A stretch of 39,728 nt of DNA from Azoarcus taiwanensis (GTDB taxonomy: Bacteria > Pseudomonadota > Gammaproteobacteria > Burkholderiales > Rhodocyclaceae), in assembly GCF_012910885.1 (NCBI RefSeq), contig NZ_WTVM01000021.1:1-39728 (forward strand). The letters are read 5' to 3'. Every line of letters begins with the position of its first letter. Position 1 is the first letter of the stretch. Shown one piece after another: positions 1 to 7,888 of the stretch. Made by a program: the position numbers and the translations under genes. The notes under the pieces are model-generated. The model saw nothing but the letters and a program-made list of their open reading frames with translations. It was not told the origin of the DNA and searched no databases.

Positions 1-3000
1 GTAGTTGAAGCTGTAGGAGAGCTGGGCGTAGCCACCGACCATGTTGGTCGGCTTGACGATGACCCGGGTGACCGAGTTCAGGATGCCGCCGCGCTTGCCG
101 GTGGTGTTGGAGCCGGGCACGTTCACGTTCTTCTCCTGAGCGTGGTACATCAGTGCCATGCCGCGGGGCACCCGTTGCGAGACCACCGCGCGGGCCACCG
201 TGGCGCCGTTGGCGTTGATCGCCTCGACCCAGTCGTTGTCCTTGATGCCGATGGTCGCGGCCTCTTCCTCCGACATCCAGATGTACGGGCCGCCGCGGAA
301 CAGGTTGAGCATGCGCAGGTTGTCCTGGTAGCTCGAGTGGATGCCCCACTTGGAGTGCGGCGTGATCCACGACAGCGTGAGGTGCGGTTTGCGCCGCACG
401 CTGTCCGGGATGATCTCGTGCGCCTTCAGGTCGACCGGCGGCTTGTAGGTGCACAGGCCCTCGCCGAAATCCAGGAACCACTCGTGATCCTGGTAGAAGT
501 GCGCCCGACCGGTCAGCGTGCGGAACGGGATGTGCTCATGGATGTTGGTGTAGCCGGCGGTGTAGGACACGGTCTCCGACTCGATGCCGGACCAGGTCGG
601 CGCGGTGATGATCTTGCGCGGCTGGGCGACGATGTCGCGGAAGGTGATCTTGTCCTCGTGGCGACCCGCATAGAGGTGATGGTGATCGATGCCGGTCTTC
701 TTCGACAGCGCGCTCCACGACTTGTGGGCTACCTCGCCGTTGGTCTCCGGCGCCATGCGCATCACCGAGTCGCAGACATAGATGTCTTCCTCGAGCGACG
801 GCATGCCCTTGGATACGCCCTCGACCTGCACCGGGTAGTTGCACTTCTTGAGCTCTTCGTACTCTTGCTCGGTGTTCCAGTCCAGGCCCTTCACGTTGTT
901 GCCGAGCTTGACCATCAGCGGGCCGAGGCCGATGTACTTGTTGTAGATCTGCGCGTAGTCGCGCTCGACGAGCTTGAGCATCGGCATGGTCTTGCCGGGG
1001 ATCGGTTCGCATTCGCCGTGTTTCCAGTCCTTGCCCTCGCCCATCGGCGTGGCCAGCTCCATTGGCGAGTCGTGCTGCATCGGTAGCGCGACGATGTCCT
1101 TGCGGGTGCCGAGATGTTTGGCGGCGAGGCCGGTAAAGGTCTTGGCCAGTGTCTTGAAGATCTGCCAGTCGGACTTTGACTCCCAACCCGGCGTCACCGC
1201 TTCACCCAGCGGGTGGATGAACGGATGCATGTCGGTGGTGTTGAGGTCGTTCTTCTCGTACCAGGTCGCGGTCGGCAGGATGATGTCGGAGTAGGCGCCG
1301 GTGGAGTTGAGGCGGAAGTTGATGTCCACCATCAGATCGAGCTTGCCGGTCGGGCCGTTCTCGTGCCATTTCACTTCCTTGCAGTTGTTGCCCGCGCCAC
1401 CTTCCTGCATGACGCCGTTCTGCGCGCCGAGGAGATGCTTGAGGAAGTACTCGTGACCCTTGGCCGAGGTGCCGATCAGGTTCGCGCGCCACACGATCAG
1501 GTTGCGCGGCCAGTTCTCCTCGGCGTCCGGGTCGGCGAAGGCGACGTCGAGCTTGCCGGACTTGAGCTGTTCGACGACATAGTTCGACACACCGGCCTCG
1601 TCGGTCGCCCCCGCCTTTTCAGCCTCGGCGGCGAGTTCGATCGGGTTGCGGTTGAAGTGCGGCGCCGACGGCAGCCAGCCCATGCGAACCGCCTTGACGT
1701 TGTAGTCGGCCAGTGACAGACCCTTGTTGCGGTTGCGTCCGGCTGGCGACAGCAGCGCGTCGGCGTCGATGGTCTCGTAACGCCACTGGTCGGTGTGGAA
1801 GTACCAGTAAGAGGTCGAGTTCATGTGGCGCGGCGGACGCTGCCAGTCGAGCGCGAAGGCGATCGGGGCCCAGCCGGCCTGCGGACGCAGTTTCTCCTGA
1901 CCCACGTAATGCGCCCAGCCGCCGCCGGTCTGGCCGACGCAGCCGCACATGTGCAGCAGGTTCATGATCGACCGGTACTGCATGTCGTTGTGGTACCAGT
2001 GGTTGATCGCGGCACCCATGATGATCATCGACCTGCCGCGCGTCTTCGAGGCGTTGTCCGCGAATTCGCGCCCGGTGCGCTCGAGATCGGCCGCCTTGAC
2101 GCCGGTCTGTTTGGCAGCCCAGGCGGGGGTGTAGGCGACGCTGTCGTCGTCGTAGGACTTGGCGACGTTGTCGCCGCCCAGACCGCGGTCGATGCCGTAC
2201 TGTGCGAGCAGCATGTCGAACACCGAGGTCACCAGCGCCTCTTCGCCGTTGGCAAGCCTGATGCGTCGGGCCGGTACGTTACGGTAGAGCAGTGCGGGCT
2301 CGCCCGGCACGAAATGCGGGAAGCCGACCGACACGACCTCGTCGCGACCGTCGATGCAGCTCAGTTCGGCCTCGGTCTCGGCCTGATCGGCGCCGCCCTT
2401 TTCGAGCAGGTTCCACTTGCCTTCTTCGCCCCAGCGGAAGCCGATGGAACCGTTGGGCGCGATGAAGCGGCCGCTCTTCCTGTCGAAGACGATGGTTTTC
2501 CAGTCGGGGTTGTTGCTCTCGCCGAGGTTGTTGTCGAAATCCGACGCGCGCAGGTTGCGATCGGACACATAGCCACCCTCGTGCTCGCGCAACAGAACCT
2601 GCATCGGCAGATCGGTGTACTTGCGCGCGTATTCCTGGAAGTAGGGATCCTGCTTCTCGACGTAGAATTCCTTGAGCGCGACGTGCCCCATGGCGAGGAA
2701 GGCGGCGGCGTCGGTGCCCTGCTTGACCGGCATCCACAGGTCGGCGAACTTGACGTATTCCGCGTAGTCCGGTGCCATCGAAACGATCTTCGCGCCCTTG
2801 TATCGCACCTCGGTGGCGAAGTGGGCGTCCGGCGTGCGGGTCATCGGCAGGTTGGCGCCGGTGATGATCAGGTAGGTGGAGTTGTACCAGTCGGCGGCCT
2901 CGGGCACGTCGGTCTGTTCGCCCCAGGTCTGCGGGCTCGCGGCCGGCAGATCGCAATACCAGTCGTAGAAGGAGCCACAGGCACCACCGATGAGCGACAG

Positions 3001-3618
3001 ATAGCGGCTCCCGGCGGCGTAGGAGATCATGGACATCGCCGGAATCGGCGAGAAACCGTAGATGCGGTCCGGGCCCCACTTCTTGATGGTATAGACGTTG
3101 GCGGCGGCGATGATCTCGGTGACCTCGTCCCAGCTCGTGCGCACGAAACCGCCGAGGCCGCGCACATGAACATACTTCTCGCGCTTGGCCGGGTCCTTCT
3201 GGATGGCCTCCCAGGCTTCGACCGGATCCTTGCCATTGCGCCGTTCGGCACGATAGACCTCGAGCAGGCGACCGCGGATCATCGGATACTTGATGCGGTG
3301 CGGCGAGTACAGATACCACGAGAACGAGGCGCCGCGCTGGCAGCCGCGGGGTTCGTGGTTGGGCAGATCCTCACGAGTGCGGGGGTAGTCGGTCTGCTGC
3401 ATCTCGAAGGAGACCAGCCCGTTCTTGACGAAGATCTTCCAGGAGCAGCCGCCGGTGCAGTTCACACCATGAGTGGAGCGCACCACCTTGTCGTGGCGCC
3501 AGCGGTTGCGGTAGGCGTCTTCCCAGTTGCGGTCCTCGTTGGTGACGATGCCGTGTCCGTTCGAAAAGGTGTCCTTCACCTTGTCGAAGAAACGCAGGCG
3601 GTCAAGAAAATGACTCAT
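1..3618 (-). CDS. narG: Respiratory nitrate reductase alpha subunit NarG (3' end outside the window)
   Basis: Catalytic Mo-bisMGD subunit of the membrane-bound nitrate reductase, which reduces nitrate to nitrite on the cytoplasmic face with electrons passed from quinol through NarI and NarH. The frame starts at ATG 3618-3616 behind a GAGGAG ribosome site and stays open to base 1, giving 1206 residues; NarG is usually about 1240, so only the last few dozen residues and the stop are missing. H50, C54, C58 and C93 form the FS0 cluster motif, and the Mo-ligand Asp is D219 in SFYDWYCDLP. The N-terminus keeps the vestigial twin-arginine-like RLRFF seen in cytoplasmic NarG proteins. It lies 65 bp after narK2, so it is probably transcribed with narK1-narK2; narHJI should follow to the left. 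Confidence 0.97.
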   Translation of the reverse strand, partial: MSHFLDRLRFFDKVKDTFSNGHGIVTNEDRNWEDAYRNRWRHDKVVRSTHGVNCTGGCSWKIFVKNGLVSFEMQQTDYPRTREDLPNHEPRGCQRGASFSWYLYSPHRIKYPMIRGRLLEVYRAERRNGKDPVEAWEAIQKDPAKREKYVHVRGLGGFVRTSWDEVTEIIAAANVYTIKKWGPDRIYGFSPIPAMSMISYAAGSRYLSLIGGACGSFYDWYCDLPAASPQTWGEQTDVPEAADWYNSTYLIITGANLPMTRTPDAHFATEVRYKGAKIVSMAPDYAEYVKFADLWMPVKQGTDAAAFLAMGHVALKEFYVEKQDPYFQEYARKYTDLPMQVLLREHEGGYVSDRNLRASDFDNNLGESNNPDWKTIVFDRKSGRFIAPNGSIGFRWGEEGKWNLLEKGGADQAETEAELSCIDGRDEVVSVGFPHFVPGEPALLYRNVPARRIRLANGEEALVTSVFDMLLAQYGIDRGLGGDNVAKSYDDDSVAYTPAWAAKQTGVKAADLERTGREFADNASKTRGRSMIIMGAAINHWYHNDMQYRSIMNLLHMCGCVGQTGGGWAHYVGQEKLRPQAGWAPIAFALDWQRPPRHMNSTSYWYFHTDQWRYETIDADALLSPAGRNRNKGLSLADYNVKAVRMGWLPSAPHFNRNPIELAAEAEKAGATDEAGVSNYVVEQLKSGKLDVAFADPDAEENWPRNLIVWRANLIGTSAKGHEYFLKHLLGAQNGVMQEGGAGNNCKEVKWHENGPTGKLDLMVDINFRLNSTGAYSDIILPTATWYEKNDLNTTDMHPFIHPLGEAVTPGWESKSDWQIFKTLAKTFTGLAAKHLGTRKDIVALPMQHDSPMELATPMGEGKDWKHGECEPIPGKTMPMLKLVERDYAQIYNKYIGLGPLMVKLGNNVKGLDWNTEQEYEELKKCNYPVQVEGVSKGMPSLEEDIYVCDSVMRMAPETNGEVAHKSWSALSKKTGIDHHHLYAGRHEDKITFRDIVAQPRKIITAPTWSGIESETVSYTAGYTNIHEHIPFRTLTGRAHFYQDHEWFLDFGEGLCTYKPPVDLKAHEIIPDSVRRKPHLTLSWITPHSKWGIHSSYQDNLRMLNLFRGGPYIWMSEEEAATIGIKDNDWVEAINANGATVARAVVSQRVPRGMALMYHAQEKNVNVPGSNTTGKRGGILNSVTRVIVKPTNMVGGYAQLSYSFNY

Positions 3619-3683
3619 GGTTTGCTCCTCTCAGTTCATCGTTCGTTACGTCGGCGACGCGGCGAGCGCACGCCGGTCGGGAT

Positions 3684-5342
3684 TCAGGGGTTCTTGATGT
3701 AGGCGTGCTTGCGGAGGTAGAACCACCAGTTCAGGATCAGGCAGACTGCATAGAACGCAGCGAAGCCATACATCGCGTACTCCGGGGTGCCCGCACGTAT
3801 CTGCGCGCCGATCACCACCGGGGCGATGAAGGAGCCGTAGCCACCCACTGCCGAAGTCCAGCCCAGTACCGGTCCGCGCTGGTTCTGGTCGAAGACATAG
3901 CCCACGGTGCGAAAGGTCGAGCCGTTGCCGATTCCGGAGGCGGCGAACAGAACGATGAAGAGCGCCATGAATACGAAGAAGTATTGCTCGGGCGTGGCCG
4001 ATTGATACGCCAGATGCATGACGTAGCCGGTCACCGCCGACGCCACGACGAGCACGATCGAAATCCACTGCGTGACGATCGACCCGCCAAGCTTGTCGGA
4101 CATCCAGCCGCCGAGCGGACGGATCAGTGCGCCAACGAACGGACCGATCCACGCGTACATCAGCGCGGATGGCGCATTCGGATTCTTGATGTGGGTCCAG
4201 GTTTCGGTGACTGGATCAAAGATGTGCTGATCGCCGAAGATCACCGTGATCGACAATGGCAGTGCCATCGAAAAGCCGATGAAGGAGCCGAAAGTGACCA
4301 CGTACAGCGCGGTCATCGACCACGTATGCTTGTTGCTGAAGATCGCAAACTGTTTGTTGAGGTTGGTCTTCATTTCGCCGGTGGCGACCGCTTTCATGGC
4401 GAACAGGGTGCCCACGATTACCAGCGGTGGTACCAGCCACATGCCGTTTCCGGACAGAATCCCAAGACCCGTCGGCGCCGGAAGATAGAGGTAGAGGCCG
4501 ATCGCCGAAACGACGAGTGCGACGCCATAGAACAACAGGATGCGGCCGAAGGCGGTGGCGGTGGAGCCAATATTGGGTGACACCGTCTTGAGATTGTTGA
4601 GCCCGAACCAGCCGATCACGGCCAGCGGTACCAGCAGGGCCAGCCATACGAAGCCAGCATTCTGTACCCACGTCGGGGTGCCGGCCTCGATGCGGCCAAT
4701 CAGGGTCGCGGAGTCGCGGACGAGCGGGATCGGGTCGCCGGCAATGAGTCCGAATACGCCCACGGTCATCACCGCCGGGATGAGCAGCTGCGACGTCGTG
4801 ACGCCGAAATTGCCGAGACCGGCGTTCAGGCCCAGCGCCGTTCCCTGCTTGCTCTTGGGAAAGAAGGTGCTGATATTGGACATCGAGCAGGCGAAGTTGC
4901 CGCCGCCGATGCCGGAAAGCAGGGCGAGCAACTGGAATACCCACAGCGGTGTGGCGGTGCTTTGCAGTGCGAACCCGGTGCCGGCAGCCGGAATCATCAG
5001 CAAGGCGGTGGTCAGCCACACCGTATTGCGTCCACCGCAGATGCGGATGAAGAACGAAGCCGGGATGCGCAGGGTCGCGCCGGCGAGGCCCGAGATCGCG
5101 GCGATGGAGAACAACTCCTCGGGCGAGAACGGAAAGCCGGCGTTCGCCATCTGCACCGTGATGATGCCCCACATCAACCACACGGCGAAGCCGCACAGCA
5201 GGCTGGGAATCGAGATCCACAGGTTGCGATTCGCGATGCGCGAGCCCTCGCGCTTCCAGAAGGTCTCGTTCTCGGGATCCCAGTGTTCGATGTCCACGCC
5301 ACTCTGCCGGGTCATGCGGGTGGCTTCGTTGGAGCTGATCAT
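3684..5342 (-). CDS. narK2: NarK2-type nitrate/nitrite transporter
   Basis: Major facilitator protein of the nitrate/nitrite porter family, 552 residues, expected to exchange nitrate for nitrite across the inner membrane during respiration. Two nitrate-signature segments are visible: GGGNFACSMSNISTFFPKSKQG in shortened form GGGNFACSMSN...FFPKSKQG near residue 140, and GIGNGSTFRTVGYVF in the C-terminal half. About 12 hydrophobic segments are present. ATG 5342 is chosen as the start; a TTG nine codons upstream is also open but has no ribosome site, while GGAGA precedes the ATG by about 13 nt. At 552 residues it is longer than most single NarK proteins because of extended loops. It sits 39 bp after narK1 and 65 bp before narG, as in other narK1K2GHJI operons. 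Confidence 0.93.
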   Translation of the reverse strand: MISSNEATRMTRQSGVDIEHWDPENETFWKREGSRIANRNLWISIPSLLCGFAVWLMWGIITVQMANAGFPFSPEELFSIAAISGLAGATLRIPASFFIRICGGRNTVWLTTALLMIPAAGTGFALQSTATPLWVFQLLALLSGIGGGNFACSMSNISTFFPKSKQGTALGLNAGLGNFGVTTSQLLIPAVMTVGVFGLIAGDPIPLVRDSATLIGRIEAGTPTWVQNAGFVWLALLVPLAVIGWFGLNNLKTVSPNIGSTATAFGRILLFYGVALVVSAIGLYLYLPAPTGLGILSGNGMWLVPPLVIVGTLFAMKAVATGEMKTNLNKQFAIFSNKHTWSMTALYVVTFGSFIGFSMALPLSITVIFGDQHIFDPVTETWTHIKNPNAPSALMYAWIGPFVGALIRPLGGWMSDKLGGSIVTQWISIVLVVASAVTGYVMHLAYQSATPEQYFFVFMALFIVLFAASGIGNGSTFRTVGYVFDQNQRGPVLGWTSAVGGYGSFIAPVVIGAQIRAGTPEYAMYGFAAFYAVCLILNWWFYLRKHAYIKNP

Positions 5343-5381
5343 AGGTTCTGGTTCTCCGGCTAGTATCAAATTGGGTGTGGG

Positions 5382-6650
5382 TCAGTGCGCCGGCTCGGGC
5401 TTTGCCTCGTCCGCTTCGTCATGCAACACGTCGCGAGTGCGCACCTCGGTCCAGTACATCCAGACGAGCGAGACCCAGGTGATGCCGTAAAGCAGCATGA
5501 ATGCGCTGGAGCGCACACCAGTCAGATCGAGCAGGGCGCCGAACATGATCGGTAGCAGGAAACCGCCGAGACCGCCGGCCAGGCCGACCACGCCCGAGAC
5601 CGCGCCGATCTCCTTCGGGAAATCGTTGGCGATGTACTTGAAGACAGAGGCTTTGCCGAAGGCCCAGGCCACCCCGACGATGAACATCAGGAAGGTGAAG
5701 AACCAGACGTTGTGATGGATCTCGAAGCTTCTCGGACCATCCACGGTCATGACGGTGAACTCGGTGTGTGGGTAGGAGAGCAGGAACAGACAAATCCAGG
5801 ACACCCACATCACCCACCAGGTCACCTTGTGCGCACCGTGTCGGTCGGAGAGCCACCCGCCGACCGCGCGCAAAACGCCTCCCGGTAGCGAGAAACAGAC
5901 CGCGAGCAAAGCCGCGACTTCGATGCCCAGACCAAACTCCGCGACGTAGTATTTCGTCATCCACAGCGCGAGAGCGACGTAGCCGCCGAACACGATGGAG
6001 TAGTACTGGCAGTACTTCCAGACCCGGGGGTCGCGCAGCACCTTGAGCTGGTCCGCGAGCGTCGTTGCGGAGGAAATGCGGTGGGCGGGATCTTCGTAGG
6101 TGAAGAACCAGAATGCGATGGCAGTGATCAGCATGGCGCCGGCAAAAACCATGGGCACGAACTGCCAGCCAAAAGTCACGAGCAGGATGGGTGCAACCAG
6201 CTTGGTTACGGCCGCGCCCGAGTTTCCCGCTCCGAATACCCCCATCGCGAATCCCTGCTGGTCGCGTTCGAACCAGCGGGCGCAGTAGGCGATGCCCACC
6301 GAGAATGAGCCGCCCGCCAGGCCGACGAACAGACCCGCGAGCAGGAACTGCCAGTATTCGGTCGCGTAGGAGATCAGGAAGATCGGGGGGACGGTCGCCA
6401 GCATCAGCGCAAAGAACACGACTCGGCCGCCAAAGCGATCAGTCCAGATGCCCAGTGGCAGACGCACCAAAGAGCCGGTCAGCACGGGGGTGGCGATCAG
6501 CAGGCCGAACTGCGTTTCGTTGAGTGCGAGCAGTTCCTTGATGGGAATACCGATTACAGCGAACAACATCCAGGCGGCGAAACACATCGTGAACGCCGTG
6601 GTGCTCATGATCAGCACGGAAAGCTGCTGGGTGCGCCTGGCGACTGTCAC
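5382..6650 (-). CDS. narK1: NarK1-type nitrate transporter
   Basis: Major facilitator nitrate transporter, 422 residues from GTG 6650. NarK1-type members are thought to import nitrate by proton symport, complementing the exchanger NarK2; that split is family knowledge, not shown here. The nitrate-signature stretch reads GLAGGSFSVGIAYCARWF then AMGVFGAGNSGAA, around residues 110-150. The open frame reaches a TTG at 6716, but GTG 6650 is preferred because GAGGA lies 9 nt upstream and the protein then begins VTVARRTQQLSVL, directly before the first membrane segment. It is the first gene of the narK1-narK2-narG unit, with a plausible sigma70 promoter at 6699-6727. The C-terminus is a short acidic tail. 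Confidence 0.92.
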   Translation of the reverse strand: MTVARRTQQLSVLIMSTTAFTMCFAAWMLFAVIGIPIKELLALNETQFGLLIATPVLTGSLVRLPLGIWTDRFGGRVVFFALMLATVPPIFLISYATEYWQFLLAGLFVGLAGGSFSVGIAYCARWFERDQQGFAMGVFGAGNSGAAVTKLVAPILLVTFGWQFVPMVFAGAMLITAIAFWFFTYEDPAHRISSATTLADQLKVLRDPRVWKYCQYYSIVFGGYVALALWMTKYYVAEFGLGIEVAALLAVCFSLPGGVLRAVGGWLSDRHGAHKVTWWVMWVSWICLFLLSYPHTEFTVMTVDGPRSFEIHHNVWFFTFLMFIVGVAWAFGKASVFKYIANDFPKEIGAVSGVVGLAGGLGGFLLPIMFGALLDLTGVRSSAFMLLYGITWVSLVWMYWTEVRTRDVLHDEADEAKPEPAH

Positions 6651-6698
6651 TTTTGGTCGTCCTCGTGTCTGTCGAACACACTGCTGAAGTTGACCTGC

Positions 6699-6727
6699 AG
6701 CATATTGGGGCGACAAACACGTGCCAA
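6699..6727 (-). promoter_or_regulatory. Candidate sigma70 promoter of narK1K2G
   Basis: On the minus strand, TTGGCA (6722-6727) and TATGCT (6699-6704) are separated by 17 bp, which would put transcription start near 6692 and give a leader of about 42 nt before GTG 6650. No TTGAT-N4-ATCAA Fnr/Dnr box lies at the expected -41 position. The assignment is inference from spacing alone. Confidence 0.4.
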
Positions 6728-6766
6728 TTCGCCGGAAGCATGAGCCAGGCGCTAGTCCTCATCCTC

Positions 6767-6788
6767 GAGAACTAGTACTTGAGAACTA
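6767..6788. repeat. Tandem GAGAACTA direct repeat upstream of narK1
   Basis: GAGAACTA occurs at 6767-6774 and again at 6781-6788, so the units repeat every 14 bp. They lie about 75-95 bp upstream of the proposed narK1 start site. Paired direct repeats of this kind can be regulator half-sites, but they match no site I recognise (neither NarL heptamers nor Fnr boxes). Confidence 0.4.
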
Positions 6789-6808
6789 TTGTGCTTCGAT
6801 GAAGTGAT

Positions 6809-6834
6809 CGCCGTTCGCAGGCGCGCGAACGGCG
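6809..6834 (-). terminator. Hairpin downstream of the Crp/Fnr regulator gene
   Basis: Perfect 10-bp inverted repeat CGCCGTTCGC (6809-6818) / GCGAACGGCG (6825-6834) with a 6-nt loop, about 80 bp past the regulator stop codon and upstream of the narK1 promoter. There is no T-run after it on the minus strand, so it is either a factor-assisted terminator or an mRNA 3' end structure. Confidence 0.35.
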
Positions 6835-6912
6835 AGGCGACCCGCAAGCGCGAACGAACTGTCGCGTGGGCCGGATGAACGCGGCAGGACTCTTTTGAGA
6901 CCGGCCGTCCGC

Positions 6913-7677
6913 TCAGCGCCCGGCCAGTTCCCGCAGGCGACGCGGGTCGCGCACGTGGAGCCGACGGCCATGTACGTGCAGCAATTCCGTATTGCGCATT
7001 CGACCCAATGCGCGCGACAGACTCTCCTGGCTCAGGTTGAGCAGGGACGCGATCGTTGTCTTGGTCGTGGGCAGCGTGACCTTGAACTCATGCTCGGTGT
7101 CGGTCTTGTCGCTTTCCGCGAGCTCGAAGATGTACGCCGCGATCCGTGCGTCGGCGCTGTGGTGGGAGGTTGCGCCGATGGCATCGATCAGATGCTGGAT
7201 TCGTGCCGTCACGGTCACCAGCATGCGTCGGGTCAGCGCATGGTCGATCGCGATCACGTCGAGAAAGGCAGCCTGATCGACATGAATCAGGGTTGTCGCG
7301 GTGGTTGCCTCGGTCCAGGTTCGGAAAGCCAGACTACTGAATACGCCGATTTCACCGAACATCCGTCCCTTGTGGAACAGTTCGACGACCCGCTTCCGGT
7401 AGTCGGGGCCACTCACGACCAGCTTCACACAGCCGTCGACGACGAAGTAGAGTCCGGTCGGTTGGGAGCCGCGTTCGAAAACCGAGCCGCCGGCAGGGTA
7501 CGTACGGACCTCGCTCGCCGCGGCAAGCCGCCTGAGTGAGTCCGCAGAAGTGTCTTCAAGCAGCGGTATGTCTTTGAGCAAGCCCAGAATGGCTTGCTCG
7601 TCCCGCTCTTCGATCTGGTACGAACTATGGGTATCGGCCTCGACATTCTCGTTGGCCGCGACTTCGCTGCTACTCAT
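6913..7677 (-). CDS. Crp/Fnr-family regulator, Dnr-like, without Fe-S cysteines
   Basis: Transcription regulator of 254 residues with an N-terminal cyclic-nucleotide-binding-type beta-barrel (about residues 30-150), a long dimer helix, and a C-terminal Crp winged helix-turn-helix. The recognition helix SQESLSRALGRM (residues 216-227) has the E-x-x-S-R pattern (E218, S221, R222) that in Fnr and Dnr reads TTGA half-sites. The four Fe-S cysteines of true Fnr are absent, which points to the Dnr branch (NO-responsive in studied cases) or a related group; the signal cannot be read here. ATG 7677 is chosen because AGAGGG precedes it; an upstream extension to 7776 would overlap the proposed promoter. 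Its position next to narK1K2G suggests control of denitrification genes. Confidence 0.85.
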   Translation of the reverse strand: MSSSEVAANENVEADTHSSYQIEERDEQAILGLLKDIPLLEDTSADSLRRLAAASEVRTYPAGGSVFERGSQPTGLYFVVDGCVKLVVSGPDYRKRVVELFHKGRMFGEIGVFSSLAFRTWTEATTATTLIHVDQAAFLDVIAIDHALTRRMLVTVTARIQHLIDAIGATSHHSADARIAAYIFELAESDKTDTEHEFKVTLPTTKTTIASLLNLSQESLSRALGRMRNTELLHVHGRRLHVRDPRRLRELAGR

Positions 7678-7734
7678 GCTGATCCCTCTGTTGCCTGCCC
7701 GGGCACTTCCAGAAGTGAATGGAGTGATTGGATG

Positions 7735-7776
7735 TCTATAACCCACCCGGGCGACAAAAACTTGAACCCAAGTCAA
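7735..7776 (-). promoter_or_regulatory. Candidate activator-dependent promoter of the Crp/Fnr regulator
   Basis: On the minus strand a 15-bp palindrome TTGACTTGGGTTCAA (7762-7776) lies upstream of a -10-like TATAGA (7735-7740). If transcription starts near 7728, the palindrome is centred at about -41, the usual place for a class II Crp/Fnr site. The half-sites TTGA/TCAA match Fnr/Dnr, but the spacing is one base longer than the canonical 14-bp box. Autoregulation is inferred. Confidence 0.4.
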
Positions 7777-7888
7777 TTTTGCGCATTGACGCCAGGCTTT
7801 CGTGCCTGGAAGTGCACGGGCGCCGGAGCGATCGCCCTGGGTATGCAGGCGTCGCCGACCGGATCGTGAGGGTAGCGTGAGGTGCTAT

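Noticed and set aside
1795-3702. 635-codon open frame on the plus strand
   Set aside because: It is antisense to narG, which has clear family motifs through the whole stretch; long antisense frames are expected in GC-rich DNA.
6651-6760. Fnr/Dnr box in the narK1 promoter
   Set aside because: No TTGAT-N4-ATCAA-like palindrome was found at or near -41 of the proposed start, although one is expected for a nitrate operon.
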